DNA of 64,000 nucleotides. Source: Nocardioides sp. Its GTDB lineage: Bacteria > Actinomycetota > Actinomycetes > Propionibacteriales > Nocardioidaceae. Position numbers and translations under genes: made by a program. Location: positions 5,591 through 69,590 of the forward strand of contig NZ_JASLGR010000048.1 in NCBI RefSeq assembly GCF_030150155.1, read 5' to 3'. The notes beneath the pieces were generated by a model. That model was given only the letters and a program-made list of their open reading frames with translations. It was not told the origin of the DNA and did not search any database. This document shows, piece after piece, positions 5,886 to 13,865 of this stretch. How positions within the stretch are numbered: position 1 is the first letter of the stretch; every line of letters starts with the position of its first letter.

Positions 5886-7168
5886 TCGAGGACCTCTTCG
5901 CTCGCGAGCTGGGCGATGCCGCCGACGCGTTCTGGGTCGACCGGCCCGATGGCAGCGCCCTGCTCGGCTCGGCCGACCGCGTGGCGACGTACGACGTCGG
6001 CGACGGGGTCCGGATCGACGGCGTCCTCGTCGCCGAGGACCTGTGGACGTGGCTGGCCGGGCTGGATCCGGGGGAGACCTGGGTCGGCTATCTCGGGTAC
6101 GGCGTCAAGGCGATCACCCGCGGCGGCGTGCCGCATCCTCGGCCGAGCCGGACCCCCGATGCGCTCTGGATGCGGGCTGACCGGCTGATCGAGGTGCCCG
6201 CGGCCGCCGCGAGCGCCCAGGCCGTCCCGATCGCCCAGCCTGTCCCGATCGCCCAGCCCGCCCAGACCTCCCGGACTTCCCAGGCCCCCCTGCCCTCCAC
6301 CCCGAAGACCGACGTCTCCTCACGCGACCGGACCGGCTACCTCGCCGACATCGCGACGATCGTCGGGCACCTGGCGCGGGGCGAGACCTACGAGGTCTGT
6401 CTGACCCGGACCGTGAGCACCGCAGCGCCCCGGGACCCGCTCGCCCTGTTCACCACCATGCGCGCCACGATGCCGACCGGGCGGTCGGTCTACCTGCGCC
6501 ACGGCGACCTGGCGATCTGCTCGGCGACGCCCGAGGAGTTCCTCACCGTCACCCCCGACCGGACCGTCACCTCCAGTCCGATCAAGGGCACAGCGGCGCG
6601 CCACCACGACGACCCCGACGCCGACGCCGCCGCAGCGCAGCGGCTCACCACCGACCCCAAGACCCGGGCCGAGAACCTGATGATCGTCGACCTGGTCCGC
6701 AACGACCTGCACCAGGTCTGCGAGCCGGGCTCGGTACGGGTGCCGCGCTTCCTCGCCGTCGAGTCCTACCCGACGGTGCACCAGCTCGTCTCCACCGTCG
6801 TCGGTCGACTCAGCCCGGGGCTGACCCGGGTCGACGCGATCCGTGCCGCCTTCCCGCCGGGGTCGATGACCGGTGCGCCGAAGGAGCGCACCATGCAGAT
6901 CATCGACGCCCTCGAACCGGTCGCCCGCGGCGTCTACTCCGGCGCGATCGGGGTGCTGGGTGCCGATGGGGGCGCCGACCTGCGGGTCGTGATCCGCACC
7001 GCCGTCGTCGACGGCGCGACGGGCGAGGTCACCGTCGGCACCGGTGGCGCGATCGTGTGGGCCTCCGACCCGGCCGAGGAGTGGGCCGAGACCGAGCTCA
7101 AGGCCGACGCCGTGCTCCGCGCGGTCGCCGCCTGCGCAGCGCTCAGACCTGAGGGCGGTGCATCCTGA
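5882..7168 (+). CDS. pabB: Aminodeoxychorismate synthase component I (PabB)
   Basis: This 428-residue chorismate-binding enzyme carries SPIKGTAARH (PIKGT is the PabB form; TrpE has PIAGT), ENLMIVDLVRNDL, the helix ending in SMTGAPKERTM, and GGAIVWASDPAEEWAET near the C-terminus. It converts chorismate and ammonia to aminodeoxychorismate together with PabA. The N-terminal domain is short. An Ala/Gln/Pro-rich linker at about residues 110-140 contains a near-perfect amino-acid repeat (AVPIAQP, PVPIAQP). Its last 26 bases overlap the 3' end of the convergent flavin reductase gene. Confidence 0.88.
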   Translation: MIEDLFARELGDAADAFWVDRPDGSALLGSADRVATYDVGDGVRIDGVLVAEDLWTWLAGLDPGETWVGYLGYGVKAITRGGVPHPRPSRTPDALWMRADRLIEVPAAAASAQAVPIAQPVPIAQPAQTSRTSQAPLPSTPKTDVSSRDRTGYLADIATIVGHLARGETYEVCLTRTVSTAAPRDPLALFTTMRATMPTGRSVYLRHGDLAICSATPEEFLTVTPDRTVTSSPIKGTAARHHDDPDADAAAAQRLTTDPKTRAENLMIVDLVRNDLHQVCEPGSVRVPRFLAVESYPTVHQLVSTVVGRLSPGLTRVDAIRAAFPPGSMTGAPKERTMQIIDALEPVARGVYSGAIGVLGADGGADLRVVIRTAVVDGATGEVTVGTGGAIVWASDPAEEWAETELKADAVLRAVAACAALRPEGGAS

Positions 7169-7760
7169 ACAGCTGCTCGGCCCCGATCGTGTAGTAGTCC
7201 GCCGGCCCGCCACCGCGCAGCACCGGCTCGCCGGCGACGGTGCTGTACGACCCGTCGACCAGCAACGCGGAGTCGATGTGGACCCCGACCACCTCGCCGA
7301 GCACCAGCCAGGTGTCGGTCGCGACGCCGTCGGCGCTGGTCAGCTGCAGGATCTGCGAACGGCGGCACTCGAAGACCACCCCGGCCTCGGCCACGTGCGG
7401 CGCCCCGACCACCGTGGAGGCGCCCGCGGTCAGGGCGGCGAGGTCGAACTCGTCGACCGCGCTGTCGACCATCGCCGAGGTGGTGTTCATCTGCTCGGCC
7501 AGCGGCCGGCTGACCAGGTTCCAGCAGAACTCCTCGGTCGCCTCGATGTTCGTCACCGAGTCCTTGTGTCCGAGGCTGGCGAACCCGACGATCGGCGGCG
7601 TGTAGTTGAAGGCGTTGAAGAAGCTGTACGGCGCCAGGTTGCGCACCCCCGAACCCGAGACGGTCGAGATCCATCCGATCGGTCGCGGGCCGACGATCGC
7701 GTTGAACGGATCATGGGCCAGGCCGTGCCCGCGGGCCGGTTCGTAGAAGTGCCGTGCCAT
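7143..7760 (-). CDS. Flavin reductase family protein (FMN-binding split barrel)
   Basis: The 205-residue protein has the flavin reductase-like pattern: PFNAIVGPRPIGWISTVS (about residues 18-35), NLAPYSFFNAF (about 41-51), PPIVGFA, the KDSVTNIEATEEFCWNLV stretch and AEQMN, all involved in FMN binding in this fold. It probably supplies reduced flavin to a partner oxygenase or acts as an oxidoreductase by itself. No partner is adjacent. It is convergent with pabB, overlapping by 26 bases. Substrate is unknown. Confidence 0.8.
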   Translation of the reverse strand: MARHFYEPARGHGLAHDPFNAIVGPRPIGWISTVSGSGVRNLAPYSFFNAFNYTPPIVGFASLGHKDSVTNIEATEEFCWNLVSRPLAEQMNTTSAMVDSAVDEFDLAALTAGASTVVGAPHVAEAGVVFECRRSQILQLTSADGVATDTWLVLGEVVGVHIDSALLVDGSYSTVAGEPVLRGGGPADYYTIGAEQLFRMHRPQV

Positions 7761-7840
7761 GCCCTCAGCCTAGGCTCGCGTGCCCCCCACCGGCCGGTCG
7801 GTGCTGGCCGCGCGTGGCGGCGTACGGAACAATGGGGGTC

Positions 7841-8332
7841 ATGGCTGAATCCTCCTTCGACATCGTGAGCAAGCTCGACCGCCAGGAGGTCGACAACGCG
7901 CTCAGCCAGGCGGCGCGTGAGGTCACCACCCGGTTCGACTTCAAGGGCACCGGCGCCTCGATCGAGTGGAAGGGCGAGACCCAGATCGAGATCACCGCGT
8001 CGGCCGACGACCGCGCGAGCGCCGTGCTGAGCGTCTTCCAGGACAAGCTGATCAAGCGCAACCAGTCCCTGAAGATCCTCGACGCCTCCGAGCCGCGCCA
8101 GTCCGGCCAGCAGTCCAAGATCGACATCTCGCTCAAGGAGGGGATCACGACGGAGAACGCGAAGAAGATCTCCAAGCTGATCCGCGACGAGGGCCCCAAG
8201 GGCGTCAAGGCTCAGATCCAGGGCGACGAGCTGCGGGTCTCCTCCAAGAGCCGCGACGACCTCCAGGCCGTCCAGACGCTGGTCAAGGCGCAGGACTACG
8301 ACTTCGCGGTGCAGTTCCAGAACTACCGCTGA
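7841..8332 (+). CDS. yajQ: YajQ family nucleotide-binding protein
   Basis: The 163-residue protein matches YajQ over its whole length: SFDIVSKLDRQEVDNAL at the start, RFDFKGT (about 29-35), DKLIKRNQSLKIL (about 67-79), and IRDEGPKGVKAQIQGDELRV (about 110-130). The fold is two RNP-like domains. In some bacteria YajQ binds cyclic di-GMP or tRNA, but its role in actinobacteria is not established. It is monocistronic, followed by a strong hairpin at 8346-8376. Confidence 0.92.
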   Translation: MAESSFDIVSKLDRQEVDNALSQAAREVTTRFDFKGTGASIEWKGETQIEITASADDRASAVLSVFQDKLIKRNQSLKILDASEPRQSGQQSKIDISLKEGITTENAKKISKLIRDEGPKGVKAQIQGDELRVSSKSRDDLQAVQTLVKAQDYDFAVQFQNYR

Positions 8333-8345
8333 TCCGTCAGTAGGC

Positions 8346-8387
8346 CGACCCCGCACCGTCCCACGGTGCGGGGTCGCTTCGTTTTCC
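8346..8387 (+). terminator. Terminator after yajQ
   Basis: A 13-bp perfect stem CGACCCCGCACCG (8346-8358) with CGGTGCGGGGTCG (8364-8376), a loop of 5, then CTTCGTTTT. Confidence 0.85.
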
Positions 8388-8442
8388 ACAGGCTCGGGTG
8401 CTGGCCCTGACGGTGGGGTGGGGAGCGGGTTACCCTCGATCC

Positions 8443-8682
8443 ATGACAGCAGCTGAGGTGATCCGCGCGGCGATGGAGCTGTCGCCGGCCGAGCGCCAGG
8501 ACGTCGCGCTCGCGTTGATGCGCAGCGTCGATGAGAGTGTCGACCTGGAGGAGGTCGCTGCTGCCTGGAGGACCGAGATCGGCGGCCGCATCGAAGCGCT
8601 GCGGGAGGGCCGGGCCACCTTGCTCAGCCGCGACGACCTCGATCGATTCCTGGACCAGCAGGGCACTCGGCGGGCCGTGTGA
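8443..8682 (+). CDS. Addiction-module antitoxin (ParD/RelB-like, TIGR02574 type)
   Basis: This 79-residue acidic helical protein has the sequence style of the addiction module component family: AEVIRAAMELSPAERQDVALALM, then an acidic middle, W-R-x-EI-x-x-RIEALREGRATLLS and DDLDRFL at the end. It overlaps the following ParE-like toxin by four bases (GTGA), the standard antitoxin-toxin layout. It should neutralise the toxin through its C-terminal half. Autoregulation is likely by family, but I see no clear palindrome upstream. The longer frame from 8398 overlaps the yajQ terminator tail and lacks a ribosome site. Confidence 0.8.
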   Translation: MTAAEVIRAAMELSPAERQDVALALMRSVDESVDLEEVAAAWRTEIGGRIEALREGRATLLSRDDLDRFLDQQGTRRAV

Positions 8683-9011
8683 CGCTCACGCTTGCGGTCC
8701 AGGCGGAGGCCGCGGCGGAGGTCCGCGATGCCATCGCCTGGTTCGACAAGGGGGCCCAGGGACGGGGCCAGGTCTTCAGGTCGGCGTTCAACGACGTCGT
8801 GGACCGGTGCTTGCTGTGGCCCGAGTCGGCCCCGGTCTACGGGATCGATGCGGGGGAGGTCATCGTGCGGTCGGCCGGTGTTCCGGGGTTCGGCTATGCC
8901 ATCGTCTACCTCGTCGAGGGCGACGTTCTCTACGTCGTCGCGCTGGCCCACCAGCGGCGGCGGCCGGGCTACTGGCAGGCGCGGCTCAGCCCTGACTCCC
9001 GCGAGCGTTGA
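8679..9011 (+). CDS. ParE/RelE-superfamily toxin
   Basis: The 110-residue product has the ParE-like layout: VQAEAAAEVRDAIAWFDKGAQGRG (helical hairpin, about residues 7-30), PVYGID, then R-x-x-GVPGFGYAIVYLVEGDVLYVVALAHQRRRPGYW at the end. This last block is the conserved beta-sheet core (F-x-Y-x-I-x-Y, then V-x-x-x-HxxRxPxYW). Such toxins inhibit gyrase or cleave mRNA; the target here is unknown. The start is GTG, overlapping the antitoxin stop. Confidence 0.82.
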   Translation: MTLTLAVQAEAAAEVRDAIAWFDKGAQGRGQVFRSAFNDVVDRCLLWPESAPVYGIDAGEVIVRSAGVPGFGYAIVYLVEGDVLYVVALAHQRRRPGYWQARLSPDSRER

Positions 9012-9064
9012 TCGGCCGGCGCGCCGTGAGCCGCCTCTTTGACCCTCTGGCTAGGTTCGTCGAG

Positions 9065-9562
9065 GTGAAGACCCTCGCCCTCGCTGTCGTGTCGGTGACC
9101 GCCGCCCTGGCTTGCACCGGCTGCGGTGGAGGCAGTGCTGCGGTGGCGACGACGTCGGCGACCTGCCACATCGGCGGAGAGGTCGATGCGGACGTGACGT
9201 TGGCGCAGAGCCCGTCGGGGCTGAGCGTCTCCTACGCCGGGAAGGCGTTGCCGGAGACGGGGGAGGTGCTCTACCTGGTCTCGGTGGACAACAAGCTCGG
9301 TGACGAGGTCCAGCTCGGGGTGCGTTTGAGCGGCGGCAAGGAAGACGGCACCTACGTCTTCGATCCGGGCCAGGACGAGATCAAGGACGTCGCCACTCCG
9401 GCGACCGTCTCGGCGACCTCGATCACGGCGTCCTACCCGCATGCCCGGCTGAGCTCGTTGAAGGACCACGGCGGGGTGAAGACGTGGGCCGCGAGCGTGA
9501 TGGTGGGCCAGAACGAGGTCACGTGTGACGGCGGCGACGCGCAGGGGTCGCGCCGGTTCTAG
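9065..9562 (+). CDS. Putative lipoprotein
   Basis: The product has 165 residues from a GTG at 9065. The N-terminus KTLALAVVSVTAALACTGCGGGS is a signal sequence with a lipobox-like ALAC or CTGC cleavage site followed by a glycine-rich tether. The mature part is a small beta-rich domain with two further cysteines (ATCHIGG near residue 40 and EVTCDGG near 155) that could form a disulfide. No family recognised. A start at 9008 is possible but would place 19 residues before the signal peptide. Its stop overlaps that of the convergent HxlR gene by four bases. Confidence 0.6.
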   Translation: MKTLALAVVSVTAALACTGCGGGSAAVATTSATCHIGGEVDADVTLAQSPSGLSVSYAGKALPETGEVLYLVSVDNKLGDEVQLGVRLSGGKEDGTYVFDPGQDEIKDVATPATVSATSITASYPHARLSSLKDHGGVKTWAASVMVGQNEVTCDGGDAQGSRRF

Positions 9563-9987
9563 CCCTCGGCCCCAGCCCCGGACCCAGCCTGAGCCTGCGC
9601 CCGCGCCCGCGCCACCTCCGGCGCCAGGTCCAGCACCGTCCGGAGGAAGTCGCCCAGCGCGAGTGCGACCTGGTGGCCGAGCGGGGTGAGCCGGTACTCC
9701 ACGCACGACCGCTTGGCCGCGACCACCTGGCGATGGACCAGCCCGTCGCGGGTGAAGCGCTGCAAGGTCAGGGAGAGCATCCGGTCGTTGATGCCGGTGA
9801 CGTCGGTCTTGAGCTGGCCGTACCGCGACGGCCCGGCGGCCAGCGAGGTCAGCACCAGCATCGCCCAGGGATGACCCACGGTCTCGACGGCGGCGTGGAC
9901 GGTGCCGGCGCCGTCGAGCAGCTCCGCGACGTTGACCGCGGGCTGCGGGCAGTCCTCGGGGGAGGCGGGGGAGAGGGGCGAGGCCAC
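9559..9987 (-). CDS. HxlR-family transcriptional regulator
   Basis: The 142-residue winged-helix protein matches HxlR/MarR-like regulators: AVETVGHPWAMLVLTSLAAGPSRYGQLKTDVTGINDRMLSLTLQRFTRDGLVHRQV (about residues 35-90), followed by EYRLTPLGHQVALAL. It lacks the usual N-terminal CP-x-x-x-x cysteine motif in canonical form, but has a Cys at about residue 13 (EDCPQPAVNV) that could act in redox sensing as in HypR/QorR-type members. It is divergent from a pirin gene, with a perfect palindrome 12 bases before its own start, so autoregulation and control of the pirin gene are likely. Confidence 0.88.
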   Translation of the reverse strand: MASPLSPASPEDCPQPAVNVAELLDGAGTVHAAVETVGHPWAMLVLTSLAAGPSRYGQLKTDVTGINDRMLSLTLQRFTRDGLVHRQVVAAKRSCVEYRLTPLGHQVALALGDFLRTVLDLAPEVARARAQAQAGSGAGAEG

Positions 9988-9998
9988 CCCTCGACGGT

Positions 9999-10021
9999 AT
10001 CACTCTTGGAATAAGAGTGAT
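9999..10021. promoter_or_regulatory. Probable operator of the HxlR regulator
   Basis: A perfect 9-bp inverted repeat, ATCACTCTT (9999-10007) and AAGAGTGAT (10013-10021), with a 5-base centre, sits between the divergent HxlR (start 9987) and pirin (start 10076) genes. It has the size expected for a dimeric winged-helix regulator and is the only such palindrome in the gap. Confidence 0.8.
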
Positions 10022-10075
10022 GTGGGTCTGGTTGTGCTCGGTGTCACCGTCCCGACGACCTTGGAGGTCATCACC

Positions 10076-11122
10076 ATGAGCATGAGCAGCACCCGCAGCG
10101 CAGCCACCGCTTCGACCGAGGTCGTCGATCTCGGCCGCCCCTGGCCCGGCGTCGGCCCGTTCCTCTTCGCCGCGTTCCACTCCGACGCCTACCCGCGCGG
10201 CACGGCCGCGATGGGCCCCGACGCCGACCTCGCCGGCCGTCCGCTCGGCCAGGACTTCGGCAACCCGGCCGGCTGGAACATGTACCACGGCACCACCGTG
10301 CCCGGCTTCCCTGCGCACCCCCACCGTGGCTTCGAGACCATCACCCTGGTCACCCAGGGGTACGTCGACCACGCCGACTCCACCGGCGCCTCCGCGCGCT
10401 ACGGCGTCGGCGACGTGCAGTGGGTGACCGCCGGCAAGGGCGTCAGCCACGCCGAGATGTTCCCGCTGCTCGACACCGAGGCGGAGAACCCCTTCGAGCT
10501 CTTCCAGGTCTGGCTCAACCTGCCCGCCGAGGACAAGTCGGCCGACCCGGAGTTCGTCATGTACTGGAACGAGGACATCCCGGTCCTCACCCCCGCTGAC
10601 GCCACCGGTCAGGTGTCGATCAAGGTGATCGCGGGGGCGTACGGCGACGTCGTACCGGCTGCACCGCCGCAGCGCTCGTGGGCCTCGCGCCCCGACGCCG
10701 ACGTGGCGATGTGGCTGGTCGAGCTCGGGCCGAGCTCGACGGTGACCCTGCCGGCTCCGGCCGGTGCGGAGACCGAGCGGATGCTCTACGTCTTCGGCGA
10801 GGACGCCGCCCTCACCATCGACGGCACCCCGGTGCACGCCGGCCAGGGCTTCGCGCCCAGCAGCGTGCGCTCGCTGGACCTGAGCACCGCCGAGCACGGT
10901 GCCCGGATCCTGTTGCTCCAGGGCCGTCCGATCGGGGAGCCGGTGGTCGCCTACGGCCCGTTCGTGATGAACAGCGAGGCCGATATCCGGCAGGCGTTCG
11001 AGGACTACCGCCGCACCGAGTTCGGCGGCTGGCCGTGGCCGGTCACCGATCTGGTGCACCCGCGTGAGACCGAGCGGTTCGCCCGCTACGGCGACGGCAG
11101 GGTCTCGCGTCCGGCCGACTGA
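10076..11122 (+). CDS. Pirin family protein
   Basis: The 348-residue bicupin has the pirin metal-site region HPHRGFETITLVTQGYVDHADS and GDVQWVTAGKGVSHAEMFP (about residues 78-130), with the four expected ligands (His, His, His, Glu), and a C-terminal cupin ending in MNSEADIRQAFEDYRRTEFGGWPW. Pirins bind Fe(II); some are quercetinases and others act in stress responses. The start at 10076 has GGAGG eight bases upstream. The divergent HxlR regulator and its palindrome probably control it. Confidence 0.85.
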   Translation: MSMSSTRSAATASTEVVDLGRPWPGVGPFLFAAFHSDAYPRGTAAMGPDADLAGRPLGQDFGNPAGWNMYHGTTVPGFPAHPHRGFETITLVTQGYVDHADSTGASARYGVGDVQWVTAGKGVSHAEMFPLLDTEAENPFELFQVWLNLPAEDKSADPEFVMYWNEDIPVLTPADATGQVSIKVIAGAYGDVVPAAPPQRSWASRPDADVAMWLVELGPSSTVTLPAPAGAETERMLYVFGEDAALTIDGTPVHAGQGFAPSSVRSLDLSTAEHGARILLLQGRPIGEPVVAYGPFVMNSEADIRQAFEDYRRTEFGGWPWPVTDLVHPRETERFARYGDGRVSRPAD

Positions 11123-11213
11123 CCCCCGACCGACCCCCGACCGATCCCAGGCTGAGCGCCGGTAGGCAGCCGGCGTTCATGCCTTGGAGCCCAGAACAGC
11201 GTACGGTCCTGCT

Positions 11214-12686
11214 GTGATCACCCGCGGCCTCATCGGCAGCCTCTGCGTCCTCGCAGGTGGCTGGGTGGTGGCGACCCTGCCTGAGTCCACGCCGATGCTG
11301 CGCCACCACGTGCTGGTGAACCTGCGCAGCCACGAGTGGTCCCGGATGGTCGCCCTGGCCGTGATCCTGATCGGTCTCGGCCTGATCTCGCACTCCTGGC
11401 TCCGGCTCCGGTCCCTGGTCGCACGCGGGCGCGACCAGGCCGAGAGCCTGGCCCTGGTCCGCTACACCACCGTGATCTGGGCGGCGCCGCTGATCGTGGC
11501 ACCGCCGCTCTTCTCCCGCGACGGCTGGTCGTACGCCGCTCAGGGCGCCCTTGTCGCGGCGGGGATCTCGCCCTATCAGCACGGCCCGTGGATCCTCGAG
11601 GGTCCGGTGCACGAGGCCGTCGACCCGATGTGGTGGTTCACCCCGACGCCGTACGGCCCGCTCCCGGTCTGGTGGGGCGCGGAGATGGCGCACCACACCG
11701 GCAACCCGCTGATGCTCGCGATCGGGCACCGCTTCCTCGCGCTGGTCGGCCTGGCCCTGCTCGCCTGGGCGGTGCCGAAGCTGGCCCGCTGGACCGGGGT
11801 CAACCCGGCGGTCTCCACCGCGATCGTGATCGCCTCCCCGGCGATGATGGCCAACGGTGTCGGCGGCCTGCACAACGACCTGCTGATGATCGGCCTGATG
11901 GCCGCCGCCCTCGTCGTCGGCGTGGAACGGCACTGGGCACTGGGGGCGGTGCTCGGCGGCCTCGCCGCCGCCGTGAAGCTACCCGGGGGACTGGTCTGTC
12001 TCGGGATCGTGCTGGCCACCGTCCCCGCCGGGGCCTCCCTGCTCAGACGCGGGCTGCGCGCCGTCGAGATCGGGGTGGTCGCGCTCGCGGTGCTCTTCGG
12101 TCTCGGCTTCGTCAGCGGCCTGGGCAACGGCTGGCTGGAGGCGCTCGGCGTCCCTGGCACGGTCAACACCCTGCTCACCCCGGCGGTGGTGATCGGCGGC
12201 CCGATCGACGGCCTCTCCCACCTGCTCGGCCTCCATCTGGGCCACGACTTCTTCATCGACGCGCTGCGCAAGGTCGGCAACGTGATCACCGTGATCGCGG
12301 TCGGCTGGGTCTGCCTGCGCTGGCCCACCGGCGACCGCGCCAAGGCGGTCACCGCTGTCGCGCTGATGGTCAGCGTGCTGGTGATCTGCAGCCCCGTCAT
12401 CCAGCTCTGGTACCTGCTCTGGCCGGTGCCGTTCCTGGCCGTGCTGCCGATGGCGCGCCGCCCCCAGATCGCCCTCGTGGTCGGGCTGGTCCTCTCCGCC
12501 CTGGTCGCGCCGCTGGACCCGTCGCTGCACGGTGCCTACAAGGTGATCGTGATGGTGATCGTCATGATCGTGCTCGTCCTCGGCGTGCTGTGGGGCCTGA
12601 CCTGGCTACGCCGTCGTCGTGAGGCCCGGGAGCTCGCCGGAACCGACGGTGGCGTGGACCTGCAGCATCCGATCCACGGTGGCTGA
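11214..12686 (+). CDS. MptB-like polyprenol-phosphomannose alpha-mannosyltransferase
   Basis: This 490-residue polytopic membrane protein has about a dozen hydrophobic segments. RDGWSYAAQG (about residues 103-112) corresponds to the D-x-YSYAAQG loop of the GT-C mannosyltransferases MptA/MptB, which use polyprenol-phosphomannose to extend the alpha-1,6-mannan of lipomannan. SPYQHGPW and TPYGPLPVWW follow in the same extracytoplasmic loop. GTG start. Its last 81 bases overlap, tail to tail, the GT4 gene on the opposite strand. Exact acceptor is unknown; MptA or another GT-C enzyme of the group is the alternative. Confidence 0.8.
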   Translation: MITRGLIGSLCVLAGGWVVATLPESTPMLRHHVLVNLRSHEWSRMVALAVILIGLGLISHSWLRLRSLVARGRDQAESLALVRYTTVIWAAPLIVAPPLFSRDGWSYAAQGALVAAGISPYQHGPWILEGPVHEAVDPMWWFTPTPYGPLPVWWGAEMAHHTGNPLMLAIGHRFLALVGLALLAWAVPKLARWTGVNPAVSTAIVIASPAMMANGVGGLHNDLLMIGLMAAALVVGVERHWALGAVLGGLAAAVKLPGGLVCLGIVLATVPAGASLLRRGLRAVEIGVVALAVLFGLGFVSGLGNGWLEALGVPGTVNTLLTPAVVIGGPIDGLSHLLGLHLGHDFFIDALRKVGNVITVIAVGWVCLRWPTGDRAKAVTAVALMVSVLVICSPVIQLWYLLWPVPFLAVLPMARRPQIALVVGLVLSALVAPLDPSLHGAYKVIVMVIVMIVLVLGVLWGLTWLRRRREARELAGTDGGVDLQHPIHGG

Positions 12687-13766
12687 CCAGGAGAACTCCT
12701 CGGCACGAGCCCGGGCTGCCGCCCGCCGCTCTGCGGTGGGGCGCCGCGTCAGCCGTCGTACGGCGTCGGCGAGCGCGTCCGGCTCCGGCTTGGCCCACGC
12801 GCCGGAGGCGGCGTCGACCAGCTCCTGAGCGCCCCCGACGTCGGCGGTCACCACCGGGGTGCCGCAGGCCAGCGCCTCCAGGACGGCCAGCCCGAACGTC
12901 TCGGCGGGGCAGCACGACAGCGCGATGTCGGCCTCCCCGATCCGCCGGGCCAGCAGCCGCCGGTCGCCGAGGTGGCCGTGGAAGCGCACCGGCGCTGCGC
13001 CGGCCAGCGTCCGCAGCTCGGTGAGCATCGGGCCCTCGCCGTACACGTCGAGGGTGAGCGCGACCCCGGCGTCGTGCAGTGCGACCGCCGTGGCGACCGC
13101 GAGCTGGGGTGACTTCTCCGGGGAGAGCCGGCCGACGTGGATCAGCCGCAGCACCTGCTGCGACCCGGACCCGGACCGGATCTGCGGGCCGTTCCGCGGC
13201 ACCGGCCTGAAGTGGTCGAGGTCGACCCCGAGTGGCACCCGCGCCATCGGCGTCCCGGCGGCGGCGGCCAGGCCCGCGAACTCACGCTGGGCGTAGTGCG
13301 AGGTGACCACCACGGTGTCGAAGGCGCGCACCAGGATCCGGTTGAGCAGCCCGATCGAGACCTTGCCGAGCCCGGCGCCGGGCTCCATCCCGGTGCGCAG
13401 GGCGAACTGATCGTCGAGCCGCTCGTGGCTGAACAGCACCGACCCGACCCCGGCCCGCCGCGCCCAGCGGGCGACCGGCAGCAGGGTGAGCTTGTCCGAG
13501 CACTCGATGCTGGTCGGCGCCCACTCCTCGAGCACGTCGACCACCCGCCAGGGCTCCAGGATCAGCCGGTAGCCGCCGCCGACGCGTGGGGCGCGCACCT
13601 CGACGACGGGGCCGTGCGGGCCGTCGTAGCGCCGATCGACCTCGCCGGGGATCACCAGCAGCCGCTCGCACCCGGCTGCGGCGTAGCCCGCCCCGAGCGC
13701 CTCCAGGGCCGTCTTCATGCCTCCTGAGCGGGGTCCGACGAAGTTGGCGAGCTGAGCGATCCGCAC
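12606..13766 (-). CDS. GT4 glycosyltransferase, MgtA-like (probable mannosyltransferase)
   Basis: This 386-residue GT-B enzyme has an N-terminal acceptor domain (MRIAQLANFVGPRSGGMKTA) and a C-terminal nucleotide-sugar domain with HVGRLSPEKSPQLAV (about residues 217-231) and the E-x7-E motif in ETFGLAVLEALACGTPVV (about 290-307). The opening NFVGPRSGGMKT resembles GDP-mannose-dependent alpha-mannosyltransferase MgtA of corynebacteria and mycobacteria, which acts in lipomannan-type glycolipids. The neighbouring MptB-like gene supports that. The genes overlap convergently by 81 bases. Confidence 0.82.
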   Translation of the reverse strand: MRIAQLANFVGPRSGGMKTALEALGAGYAAAGCERLLVIPGEVDRRYDGPHGPVVEVRAPRVGGGYRLILEPWRVVDVLEEWAPTSIECSDKLTLLPVARWARRAGVGSVLFSHERLDDQFALRTGMEPGAGLGKVSIGLLNRILVRAFDTVVVTSHYAQREFAGLAAAAGTPMARVPLGVDLDHFRPVPRNGPQIRSGSGSQQVLRLIHVGRLSPEKSPQLAVATAVALHDAGVALTLDVYGEGPMLTELRTLAGAAPVRFHGHLGDRRLLARRIGEADIALSCCPAETFGLAVLEALACGTPVVTADVGGAQELVDAASGAWAKPEPDALADAVRRLTRRPTAERRAAARARAEEFSWSATVDRMLQVHATVGSGELPGLTTTA

Positions 13767-13772
13767 AGCACG

Positions 13773-13807
13773 CGACCCTCCCCGTTCGAGGTGAACGGGG
13801 AGGGTCG
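13773..13807 (-). terminator. Terminator hairpin
   Basis: CGACCCTCCCCGTTC (13773-13787) pairs perfectly over 15 bp with 13793-13807 around a 5-base loop. It lies 3' of the membrane protein gene and just before the GT4 gene. There is no T-tract. Confidence 0.75.
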
Positions 13808-13865
13808 GTGAGGTGGATCCGGTACGTCGATCGCGGGCCGTCCCGCGCCCGACGTGGTGATCGAC

